Shown: piece after piece, positions 5,770 to 13,261 of the stretch | Layout: each line of letters begins with the position of its first letter | Position numbering within the stretch: position 1 is the stretch's first letter | Assembly (NCBI GenBank): GCA_943326025.2 | Contig: CALPRR020000032.1 | Location: forward strand, 1-17,592 | Source: Candidatus Kuenenia stuttgartensis | GTDB lineage: Bacteria; Bacteroidota; Bacteroidia; Flavobacteriales_D; Crocinitomicaceae | Length of the DNA: 17,592 bases | Direction: 5' to 3' | The notes under the pieces: generated by a model | The model's input: only the letters and a program-made list of their open reading frames with translations | Told to the model about the DNA's origin: nothing | Databases searched by the model: none | Made by a program: the position numbers and the translations under genes

Positions 5770-7560
5770 TTAGAAGCAATATTGATTTGCTTCAATTAAT
5801 TTATTAGCAATTAATTGTCTTGCTTCTTTCGGATTGAAAGCGTCTGTTTTTGTGAATCGTTTTAATCCCATTAACATCATTCGAGCCTCATCACCCTCAG
5901 CAAATGAATTGATTGCATCTTTTCCTGCTTTTTCAACTCTTGAAGCCGCATCATAAAAGAATGTTTTTACGATTGCAATTTCTGCTTGTGCCGCTGCCTC
6001 ACCTTTTGATGAAATTAATTTCTCAACTCTCAATAACACTGATTCCGCTTGATAAATTTGAATTGCTATATCTGCAACATTCATTAAGATCTCTTGTTCT
6101 TTTGATAAAGATTGAGCTAATTTTTGAACTGCTGATCCAGCTACCATTAAGATTGTTTTTTTGAAACCTTCCAAATAATTGTATTCATTAGCAAAAATCG
6201 CATCTGAAGGATCTTTCATTTCAGGAATACTCATTAATTCACCTGCAACTTTCATAGCATGCGTTAACAAATCTAATTCTCCCTTCATTGCTTTTCTCAA
6301 TAACATGTCTACAATTAACATTCTATTGATTTCATTCGTCCCTTCAAAAATACGGTTGATTCGAGAATCTCTATAAGCTTTCTCTACTGGAGATTCTGCA
6401 GAATATCCCATTCCACCATATACCTGAACTGCTTCATCCGCAACAAAATCCAAACACTCAGAACCTGCTACTTTTAAGATCGCACATTCAATAGCATAAT
6501 CTTCGATTCCTTTCAATGTTGCTGCACCTTTATCCATTCCTTCTGAAACATGGTGTTTAATAGCATCATCAATATTTTGTCCAGCTCTATAAATTGCTGA
6601 TTCAACAACAAACGTACGAATTACTTGTTCAGCTAATTTGTAACGAATTGCTCCATATTTAGAAATTGAACGGCCGAATTGCTCACGTTCGTTAGAATAT
6701 TTTACAGAATCAGTAATAGTCGCTTTAGAACCACCTAAAACACCCGCTCCTAACTTAATACGTCCAATATTTAAGATATTAAGGGCAATTTTAAAACCTG
6801 CCTCTCTTTCACTTAACATGTTCTCAACTGGAACTTTTACATTATTAAAGAAAACTTGACGTGTTGAAGAACCTTTAATACCCATTTTCTTTTCTTCTGG
6901 ATTCAAAGAAACTCCTTCAGATTTTGCTTCAACCAAAAAAGCAGAAAGATTTTTATCGTCACCAATTTTAGCAAAAACGGTCATCAAATCTGCAAAACCA
7001 CCATTTGTGATCCACATTTTTTGACCTGTTATACTATAATAAGTTCCATCTTCACTTAACGTTGCTTTTGTCTTCCCTGAATTTGCATCCGAACCTGAAC
7101 CTGGTTCTGACAAACAATACGATGCTTTCCATTCACCTGAAGCTAATAAAGGAATATATTTTGCTTTTTGAGCTTCTGTTCCATAATACAATAATGGCAA
7201 AGTACCAATACCGGTATGAGCTCCGTAAGCCACAGAAAAAGAATGTCCTTTACCTAAACGTTCAGTAGCTAACAAAGATGTTTTAAAGTCGACACCCATT
7301 CCTCCTAATTCTTCAGGAACTGACATGCCTAACATTCCAAGTTCACCAGCTTTATCCAATAATGAAACCATTAAACCTTCTTCCATCGAATCAATCCTAT
7401 CAATAACAGGATAAACCTCTTGATTAATAAAATCATCACACATCTGTGCGATCATATGTTGCTCTTCGCTCCATTCTGAAGGAGAGAAAATCTCTTCTGG
7501 CTTTGTCGTTCTAATTAAGAATTCTCCACCTTTGATCGGCTTAATTGTTGTATCTGACAT
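5770..7560 (-). CDS. Acyl-CoA dehydrogenase, long VLCAD-like form
   Basis: A 596-residue flavoenzyme that oxidises acyl-CoA to 2-enoyl-CoA in fatty-acid beta-oxidation, passing electrons to an electron-transfer flavoprotein. FAD and substrate contacts are visible at Y-C-L-S-E-P-G-S-G-S-D (148-158) and M-W-I-T-N-G-G (182-188). The C-terminal catalytic segment has Y-G-G-M-G-Y (381-386) and R-I-F-E-G-T-N-E-I-N-R (403-413), where Glu406 aligns with the catalytic base of medium- and very-long-chain enzymes. Ordinary members have about 380-400 residues. Here roughly 180 extra C-terminal residues, largely helical, resemble the extension of VLCAD/ACAD9-type enzymes. No signal peptide is present. It is a single-gene unit bounded by a terminator downstream and 219 bases upstream. 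Chain-length preference cannot be read directly. Confidence 0.93.
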   Translation of the reverse strand: MSDTTIKPIKGGEFLIRTTKPEEIFSPSEWSEEQHMIAQMCDDFINQEVYPVIDRIDSMEEGLMVSLLDKAGELGMLGMSVPEELGGMGVDFKTSLLATERLGKGHSFSVAYGAHTGIGTLPLLYYGTEAQKAKYIPLLASGEWKASYCLSEPGSGSDANSGKTKATLSEDGTYYSITGQKMWITNGGFADLMTVFAKIGDDKNLSAFLVEAKSEGVSLNPEEKKMGIKGSSTRQVFFNNVKVPVENMLSEREAGFKIALNILNIGRIKLGAGVLGGSKATITDSVKYSNEREQFGRSISKYGAIRYKLAEQVIRTFVVESAIYRAGQNIDDAIKHHVSEGMDKGAATLKGIEDYAIECAILKVAGSECLDFVADEAVQVYGGMGYSAESPVEKAYRDSRINRIFEGTNEINRMLIVDMLLRKAMKGELDLLTHAMKVAGELMSIPEMKDPSDAIFANEYNYLEGFKKTILMVAGSAVQKLAQSLSKEQEILMNVADIAIQIYQAESVLLRVEKLISSKGEAAAQAEIAIVKTFFYDAASRVEKAGKDAINSFAEGDEARMMLMGLKRFTKTDAFNPKEARQLIANKLIEANQYCF

Positions 7561-7615
7561 ATAAATAGTGTAATAAATTTCGTTCTACTAATATAATAAA
7601 AGGTTTAGAAGAACA

Positions 7616-7642
7616 AGCGTTATTATTGAAAAAAATAGCGCT
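7616..7642. other. Nine-base-pair hairpin in the 7561-7779 gap
   Basis: AGCGTTATT (7616-7624) pairs with AATAGCGCT (7634-7642), including one G-T wobble on the strand shown, with a 9-base loop. It lies 137 bases past the methyltransferase stop and 55 bases upstream of the dehydrogenase start, both genes on the - strand. No T run follows on the - strand, so it could be a weak terminator, a leader structure or an operator. A second, weaker stem GTTTAA/TTAAAC sits at 7686-7702. No consensus TAnnTTTG promoter was found in this gap. Confidence 0.35.
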
Positions 7643-7779
7643 CAAAATAAAATATACTTTATTGATTTGAAAAAGTAATAATTCCGTTTAACTTTTTTAA
7701 ACAAGAATAATTAATATTCAAAAATCAGTAATGAAATTTGTAAATTTTGAAAAAACTAGAAGAAGAAAATTGATTTATA

Positions 7780-8643
7780 CTATTCAGCTATCATTAACCA
7801 ATAAGACCCACCATGTCGTTCAACATTCTTTAAATTCGAATGATTCCACATTGGAGAAATTATTTCACTCAATTCTTTATCTTCACTTATAAAGTAATTA
7901 GGTAAAATAGTTTTGTATTTAGAAGGATTTGCTAATACAAACGCTGCTAATACATATTGCTCATTATAAAAACGATCACACATGAATTGCGGATAATCGA
8001 ATGGCAAATAAATATCATGTACATGCACAATTACTCCTTTTTTCAAATAGGGCAATAATTCTAAAAAACAAACAGTTGCATCAGAATTAGAAAAACATCT
8101 GTGAGAATTATCGATAAACAAAATATCACCTTCATTTAGAGTATTGATAATAAACTGTAAATCATTCAATTTCTCAAATGGTTCACGGATAACTTTATCT
8201 GCTAAATGATCAATATTTGCTCTTGGGTAAGGATCAATCGAAGTAATTTTTGTGTCTAATTTCAAATCAGAAATTGCTTTTCTAGCAACTTTTGTTGAGT
8301 TTCCAGAACCTATTTCTATGTATTGTTTAGGCTTGTGTAAGGCTATTATTCCATACAAACCTACAATATCTAAACCTGGTAGAAATTCATTGTTCCATGC
8401 AGGAAGATTTTCATTTTTTTCAACTGAACTATCTTGAATAGTATGAATGTTTGCTGAAAGATGTAAAAAATCATAAAGTGTTTGTTTATACAATTCTCTA
8501 TTATCATCTATAATTTTATACAATAAGGAATGAGCTGGTTTCCCATGACCTTGACGAGGTTTTGGATCAACTCTATAATCTAAATGTACTGTTTGAAATC
8601 TTGGAGAGATAAACCTATATAATGATTTTAATTTTTCTTTCAT
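7780..8643 (-). CDS. Class I SAM-dependent methyltransferase-like protein
   Basis: A 287-residue cytoplasmic protein with a Rossmann-type methyltransferase core (Methyltransf_24-like). Motif I is Y-I-E-I-G-S-G-N-S at 108-116, the acidic residue at the end of strand 2 is Asp137 (TSIDPYP), strand 4 is D-I-L-F-I-D-N-S-H at 173-181, and V-H-V-H-D at 206-210 follows strand 5. The D-N-S-H and H-V-H-D motifs are typical of a group often found with surface-glycan genes and annotated as class I methyltransferases. About 85 residues precede the core and show no recognised domain. The neighbours here (dehydrogenase, helicases) do not indicate a substrate. The start at 8643 is the only good ATG before the conserved part. 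Methyl transfer is expected from the fold, and the acceptor is unknown. Confidence 0.82.
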   Translation of the reverse strand: MKEKLKSLYRFISPRFQTVHLDYRVDPKPRQGHGKPAHSLLYKIIDDNRELYKQTLYDFLHLSANIHTIQDSSVEKNENLPAWNNEFLPGLDIVGLYGIIALHKPKQYIEIGSGNSTKVARKAISDLKLDTKITSIDPYPRANIDHLADKVIREPFEKLNDLQFIINTLNEGDILFIDNSHRCFSNSDATVCFLELLPYLKKGVIVHVHDIYLPFDYPQFMCDRFYNEQYVLAAFVLANPSKYKTILPNYFISEDKELSEIISPMWNHSNLKNVERHGGSYWLMIAE

Positions 8644-8713
8644 GCCTAACTATTAACGCTCAAATATCAAATTTGTTTTTCAAAATTGCAAATAACTAAA
8701 CAATTCGATATAA

Positions 8714-8737
8714 TAGACTTCGACTTCGATCAGTCTA
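8714..8737 (-). terminator. Weak hairpin after the helicase pair
   Basis: TAGACT (8714-8719) pairs with AGTCTA (8732-8737) around a 12-base loop, 12 bases past the end of the DbpA-like helicase gene. On the - strand it is followed by TTATATCG rather than a clean T run. It is a low-confidence terminator candidate. Confidence 0.25.
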
Positions 8738-8749
8738 CAATTTCTTTTA

Positions 8750-10072
8750 TTATCTTGAAATTCCGATTTTTAGTTTTTTTCCTTTTATTTTTTCATCTTT
8801 AATCGCAGCCAATACTTGACGGATTTTCTTTCTATTAACTGCGGCATAAGAAGTAAAATCTTGAACGATAATTAATCCTAAATCATCTTTTTCTAAATTT
8901 CCTTTTTTAGATAAAAAACCTACAATATCAATCTTATTAATTTTATCTTTTTTACCACCACTCATGTACAATGTTTCCCATTTAGGTTCTTTCGGAAGAA
9001 AAGATTCTTCTTTTATCGCTTCAACAGGAATATTTTGTTCTAAAATGTATTTTGGTAATTCCTCATCTTTCGTTACCAATAAAAAAGATGTCCCAGAAGC
9101 TGACATACGCGCTGTTCGTCCATTTCTATGAATGAAAGCATCTTTCGTTAGAGGTAAATGATAATGTATAATGTATTTAATTTCTGGAATATCTAATCCT
9201 CTTGCTGCTAAATCAGTTGTCACCAAATAATTCGAACTTCCATTTCTAAATTTAATCAATGTTCGTTCTCGCTCTGCTTGTTCTAAACCACCATGAAAAA
9301 AAGTAACTACAATTCCTAAATCGGCTAAAAACTCTGCTACTCTTTCTACTGGCTCTCTATGGTTACAGAAAATAATCGTAGGTTCATTCGAATTTTGACA
9401 GATTAAATCAAATAGTGATTGTAATTTATCTTTCTCATTCGAAATAACCATTTTCAAAGTCAAATTATCTGATTTTTCAACCAAATAATTAATTTCTATT
9501 GAATCTTTTATACCTGTAAAAGTTGGAATCTCACTCATTTCTGTAGCGGAAACCAACATTCTTTTTTTCAATCCTTTCGTGTAAGCCAAAATGTATTCCA
9601 TCTGATCATGGAATCCCATTTCTAAAGACTTATCAAATTCATCTAAGATTAAAGTTGAAACATTTTCAAGATCCAAATTCCCTCTCTGAATGTGATCACA
9701 AATTCTACCTGGTGTACCTACTAAAACTGCAGGTGCCTGAATGAAATTGTTTTCTTCCACTCGCATCGAATGTCCACCATAAGTTGCGTTCACTTTAAAA
9801 GGTGTTCCTAATGATCTAAAAACAGATTCAATTTGAATAGCTAATTCTCTAGTAGGAGTAATAATTAAAGCTTGAACATGATTTTGTTTTTCATCTAAAA
9901 AACGCAATAATGGCAATAAAAAAGCCAATGTCTTTCCTGAACCAGTTGGAGATAAAAGCACACAATCTTGTTGTGTTTTATTTACTTCAATAGATTCTTT
10001 TTGCATCTCGTTCAAGGATGCAATTTTCAAGTTTTTTAAAGCTAATTCAATCTGTTTTTCCATAATTATCAT
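8750..10072 (-). CDS. DEAD-box ATP-dependent RNA helicase, DbpA-like
   Basis: A 440-residue RNA helicase with two RecA-like domains and a C-terminal DbpA-type RNA-binding domain. Motifs in order: Q-motif glutamine in LNEMQ (20-24), motif I S-P-T-G-S-G-K-T (41-48), Ia T-P-T-R-E-L-A (72-78), Ib T-P-G-R (120-123), motif II D-E-F-D (144-147) instead of DEAD, III S-A-T (175-177), and VI H-R-N-G-R-T-A-R (325-332). Residues about 365-440 match the small RRM-like DbpA domain (IDIVGFLSKKG and GLIIVQDFTSYAAV), which in E. coli DbpA recognises a 23S rRNA hairpin and supports 50S assembly. A similar ribosome role is inferred. The start may instead be the second Met (residue 4). The gene lies 54 bases downstream of the RhlE-like helicase on the same strand, so they may share a transcript. 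Confidence 0.92.
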   Translation of the reverse strand: MIIMEKQIELALKNLKIASLNEMQKESIEVNKTQQDCVLLSPTGSGKTLAFLLPLLRFLDEKQNHVQALIITPTRELAIQIESVFRSLGTPFKVNATYGGHSMRVEENNFIQAPAVLVGTPGRICDHIQRGNLDLENVSTLILDEFDKSLEMGFHDQMEYILAYTKGLKKRMLVSATEMSEIPTFTGIKDSIEINYLVEKSDNLTLKMVISNEKDKLQSLFDLICQNSNEPTIIFCNHREPVERVAEFLADLGIVVTFFHGGLEQAERERTLIKFRNGSSNYLVTTDLAARGLDIPEIKYIIHYHLPLTKDAFIHRNGRTARMSASGTSFLLVTKDEELPKYILEQNIPVEAIKEESFLPKEPKWETLYMSGGKKDKINKIDIVGFLSKKGNLEKDDLGLIIVQDFTSYAAVNRKKIRQVLAAIKDEKIKGKKLKIGISR

Positions 10073-10126
10073 TCGTTAGAAAAGAATTTGAAGGAATAAA
10101 TTAATAAAATTTCTGAATTCAATTCC

Positions 10127-11437
10127 TTATTTTCTATCTCCACCCCAAGACCATTTTTTCTTATTTGAACGCTCTTCTTTCGGTGCTTGAGATGTATTGT
10201 TTTTTCTATTTGGCGAGTTCTGTTGCTTATTTGCTGCCATCGCTGCTTTCTTCTTTTTATTTGGTTTCACTGGCTTTTCAGCAACTGGCGGAACTAAATT
10301 TTGAGCAGGATAAGGATGCTCTGTGACTACCGGAATTTTAATTGAAATTAATTTTTCAATATCTTTCAAATAGGGTCTTTCTTCAATGTCACAAAATGAG
10401 ATTGCTTTTCCACTTGCTCCTGCTCTTCCTGTTCTTCCTATACGGTGAACATACGTTTCGGGTACATTTGGAATTTCATAATTAATTACAAAAGCCAATT
10501 CATCTATATCAATTCCACGTGCAGCAATATCTGTAGCGATTAATACACGTATCGTTTTGTTTTTGAAATTTTTCAATGCGTTTTGACGTGCATTTTGAGA
10601 TTTATTACCGTGAATTGCAGCAGCTTTTATTTCTTTTTTAGATAAATACGTTACAATCTTATCTGCACCATGTTTTGTTCTCGTAAAAACTAAAATTGAA
10701 TCATTTTTATCGTTCTCTAAAATATGAACCAATAATTCTCTTTTTAATTTCGCATCACAGAAAAACACTTCTTGTTGAATTTTTTCAGCAGTAGATGAAA
10801 TCGGAGTAACTTCTACTTTTTCAGGATTATTTAAAATCGTGCTTGCCAATTGCATAATTGAAGGCGGCATAGTAGCTGAGAAAAACAATGATTGTCTTTC
10901 AGTTGGAATAATTCTTAAGATCTTTTGGACATCATGAATAAAACCCATATCCAACATACGATCAGCTTCATCTAATACAAATAATTCAATATGTGAAAGT
11001 TTGATTATTCCTTGAGAAACTAAATCTATTAAACGACCTGGAGTAGCAACTAAAATATCTATACCTGCTCTGATTTGATTCACCTGAGAAGCTTGAGAAA
11101 CACCACCAAAAATAACAGCATGCTTTAACGGTAAATTTCTACCATAACTTGCAAAACTTTCATCAATTTGAATCGCTAACTCTCTTGTGGGTGTTATAAT
11201 GATTGCTCTGATTTTTCGAGCACCTTTTTCTTGTTCTTTTTTTGCACTTAATAATTGTAAAATAGGAATCGCAAATGCTGCTGTTTTCCCTGTACCCGTT
11301 TGTGCGCAACCTAATAAATCTGTTCCTTTTAATATAATCGGAATGGCCTTTTGTTGAATTGGTGTTGGTTTTTCGTATCCTTCCTCTTTTAATGCTTTTA
11401 AAATCGGATCAATAATTTCTAATTGTTCAAATAACAT
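10127..11437 (-). CDS. DEAD-box ATP-dependent RNA helicase, RhlE-like
   Basis: A 436-residue RNA helicase of the RhlE type, acting in RNA decay, ribosome assembly or cold adaptation in relatives. Motifs are canonical: Q-motif Gln28 (PTPIQ), motif I A-Q-T-G-T-G-K-T (45-52), T-P-T-R-E-L-A (82-88), T-P-G-R (132-135), D-E-A-D (156-159), S-A-T (187-189), A-T-D-I-A-A-R-G-I-D (301-310) and H-R-I-G-R-T-G-R (331-338). After about residue 375 there is a low-complexity tail rich in Lys, Asn, Gln and Pro, ending WSWGGDRK, typical of the unstructured RNA-binding tails of this group. A TAnnTTTG element lies about 59 bases upstream of the start, and a terminator of the previous gene lies just beyond it, so transcription probably begins here and may continue into the DbpA-like gene. 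Confidence 0.93.
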   Translation of the reverse strand: MLFEQLEIIDPILKALKEEGYEKPTPIQQKAIPIILKGTDLLGCAQTGTGKTAAFAIPILQLLSAKKEQEKGARKIRAIIITPTRELAIQIDESFASYGRNLPLKHAVIFGGVSQASQVNQIRAGIDILVATPGRLIDLVSQGIIKLSHIELFVLDEADRMLDMGFIHDVQKILRIIPTERQSLFFSATMPPSIMQLASTILNNPEKVEVTPISSTAEKIQQEVFFCDAKLKRELLVHILENDKNDSILVFTRTKHGADKIVTYLSKKEIKAAAIHGNKSQNARQNALKNFKNKTIRVLIATDIAARGIDIDELAFVINYEIPNVPETYVHRIGRTGRAGASGKAISFCDIEERPYLKDIEKLISIKIPVVTEHPYPAQNLVPPVAEKPVKPNKKKKAAMAANKQQNSPNRKNNTSQAPKEERSNKKKWSWGGDRK

Positions 11438-11495
11438 ACTAATAATTCACTCCTACTATTTTCTAAAATCAGAATAAAATGGAGATTTTCAATTG

Positions 11496-11503
11496 CAAAT
11501 ATA
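11496..11503 (-). promoter_or_regulatory. Bacteroidetes -7 promoter element TATATTTG
   Basis: The - strand reads TATATTTG, a match to TAnnTTTG, 58 bases before the start codon of the RhlE-like helicase gene. A TTG is found 12 bases upstream, too close for a standard -33 element. The site sits between the terminator of the nidogen-domain gene and the helicase start, which fits a promoter for the helicase pair. Confidence 0.45.
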
Positions 11504-11527
11504 CCGTATTTTGAGCAATTTACCTAT

Positions 11528-11560
11528 AAAAAAGCCGTTCCTCTATTTCAAAGGAACGGC
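11528..11560 (-). terminator. Intrinsic terminator of the nidogen-domain gene
   Basis: GCCGTTCCT (11534-11542) pairs perfectly with AGGAACGGC (11552-11560) around a 9-base loop, and the - strand continues with six T (11533-11528). It lies 24 bases past the stop of the 505-residue secreted protein gene. Confidence 0.87.
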
Positions 11561-11584
11561 AAATCAAATTTTTATCAATCGTTT

Positions 11585-13102
11585 TTATTCTTTAATAATT
11601 TTCACATTTTGTGTAATACCATTATTTGAATGTATTGAAACTAAATAAATCCCACTATTTAAATTAGACACATCAACAGTTTGATTGAAAGAAGTTAACT
11701 TTTCAGATTTCAAGTTTTTCCCACTGATATCAAGAATGTTTAAAACTGGATCTTCAGAAAATTGAACAGAATGCAGAATCATTAATGATTCATTCATAGG
11801 ATTTGGAGAAACACTAAAAACGGCATTCGAATTTATCTCATATAATGCTGCTTCTGAATAATTTACTCTAATAACAAACGTATTAGAACTCGAAACAACT
11901 GGCAATCCATCATCTGTTGCATTTGTAGTAATATAAACCAAATTCGAAGATGAATTATTTAATAAATCTCTTAAATCTAATTTACATAAATATTCTTTAA
12001 AAGTTGGTGTATCATTTACTAATGAATAAGAAAAATTTGAAGCAGCTGAGCAAGTAATATTCGCAGTAACGTTTTGATTAATTTCAGGTGTCATTACATT
12101 TACAGTAAATAATAGAGAGTCTGAAAACATTGATTTTTTCAATGTATCACCTGTATAAACATCGATCGTATCACAGATGAATTCATTTATAATTAGTGGT
12201 GCGATATTTCCATTAGTAGATAAATCAAAATAAACTTCTTGATTATCTAAAAAATCTACTTGATCTGCGTTATTATATGGTCCATCAAAAAGAGTTCCTG
12301 CTGCATCAAATCTTCCAACTTGGAAATAATTTACTCCATTCCCATGATTAACTCCAACTGTAGCGGGTACTCCTCCAAAACCATTTATACCATCGGAAGC
12401 ATCTCCAGTTGTCCAATTCATATCACCATAACAAAAGGAAACATTATTACCATCTGGAACTAGAGAATCATTTCCATCTGTTAGTATCAACTGAAAAGTA
12501 CTTCTCAAATGACTATGAATATCATAAAACCCTACATTTTCCCATTTAACTATTATCGCTGAAGGTGTTATTTTATAGTAAACTAAACCACTAGATGTTG
12601 GCGAATTCAAAGAGTCACGTGTATCAACATCACCCCAAAACGGTGCAATCATGTTAAAATTAGAATCTGGAAATGGATTTGAAGTAAATGTTGGATAAGG
12701 AATATCAAATGAAACATTTCCATTATTATTTATATACAATGAATCATAATGAGTTCCGTAAAAATTGAAAGAAAAAGGTAGTGCAAATTTAGGACTTGAA
12801 AAATCATCATTTCGATATTCTGGAGCATCAGCCCCCAGAAAAGGTACAATTTGAAAAGTCGTATCTAAATCAATTAAACAATTACATTGAGATGAAGATC
12901 GTGTTTTACTTTCTTGTATTTGCTGAAAATTAGCGTGAATCATTTGCTCATTTCCAGATGAAGGAAATATATAATTTACTGTTGAGGAGAGCTGTCCGTT
13001 TTTCTTAAGAGCGTTGTAATTTTCAGGTGATATTAAAACCATATTTTGTGAAATTGAAATAAACGAAATTCCAATAGCCAAAATTGTTGCTAATTTTTTC
13101 AT
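11585..13102 (-). CDS. T9SS-secreted protein with nidogen-like (NIDO) domain
   Basis: A 505-residue surface or secreted protein. Residues 1-19 are a signal peptide (cleavage near SISQ). About 75-285 match the nidogen-like domain: FALPFSFNFYG (106-116), LYINNNGNVSF (122-132), M-I-A-P-F-W-G-D-V-D-T-R (141-152), a central IIVKWENVGFYD strand, and the NGFGGVPATVGVN turn. This is the extracellular domain that in animals occurs in nidogen and alpha-tectorin. Residues about 300-420 form a cadherin- or Ig-like beta region. From about 427 comes a T9SS type A sorting domain (VSPNPMNESL, LDISGKNL, LNSGIYLVSI, ending VKIIKE) that directs export through the outer membrane. A TAnnTTTG element lies upstream and a strong terminator downstream, so it is a single-gene unit. 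Adhesion is a plausible role but is inferred. Confidence 0.88.
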   Translation of the reverse strand: MKKLATILAIGISFISISQNMVLISPENYNALKKNGQLSSTVNYIFPSSGNEQMIHANFQQIQESKTRSSSQCNCLIDLDTTFQIVPFLGADAPEYRNDDFSSPKFALPFSFNFYGTHYDSLYINNNGNVSFDIPYPTFTSNPFPDSNFNMIAPFWGDVDTRDSLNSPTSSGLVYYKITPSAIIVKWENVGFYDIHSHLRSTFQLILTDGNDSLVPDGNNVSFCYGDMNWTTGDASDGINGFGGVPATVGVNHGNGVNYFQVGRFDAAGTLFDGPYNNADQVDFLDNQEVYFDLSTNGNIAPLIINEFICDTIDVYTGDTLKKSMFSDSLLFTVNVMTPEINQNVTANITCSAASNFSYSLVNDTPTFKEYLCKLDLRDLLNNSSSNLVYITTNATDDGLPVVSSSNTFVIRVNYSEAALYEINSNAVFSVSPNPMNESLMILHSVQFSEDPVLNILDISGKNLKSEKLTSFNQTVDVSNLNSGIYLVSIHSNNGITQNVKIIKE

Positions 13103-13164
13103 AAGCTAGTTTTTAGTGAATATTAAGATAATGAATAATAAAGAAAATAAGTACTCAAAATGAA

Positions 13165-13198
13165 CAAACTTAATTTCAATTTATTCACACCTAAACAA
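13165..13198 (-). promoter_or_regulatory. Candidate promoter of the nidogen-domain gene
   Basis: The - strand reads TAAGTTTG at 13172-13165, matching the TAnnTTTG -7 element, with a TTG at 13198-13196. The 23-base spacing is slightly longer than usual. The element is 62 bases before the start codon and just downstream of the terminator of the preceding gene. Confidence 0.5.
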
Positions 13199-13213
13199 CT
13201 AACGAACAAAAAC

Positions 13214-13241
13214 AAAAAAGGCTGCTTAAAAAGCAGCCTTT
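13214..13241 (-). terminator. Intrinsic terminator of the 983-residue surface protein gene
   Basis: AAAGGCTGCTT (13217-13227) pairs perfectly with AAGCAGCCTTT (13231-13241) around a 3-base loop; the - strand then continues with TTTTTTGTTTTTG. It lies 20 bases past the stop codon and is the strongest terminator in the window. Confidence 0.92.
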
Positions 13242-13261
13242 CATATCTAAACTATAAAATA

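Noticed and set aside
7643..7650. TTATTTTG on the - strand as a -7 promoter for the acyl-CoA dehydrogenase gene.
   Set aside because: It deviates at the second base of TAnnTTTG and no TTTG lies 19-21 bases upstream.
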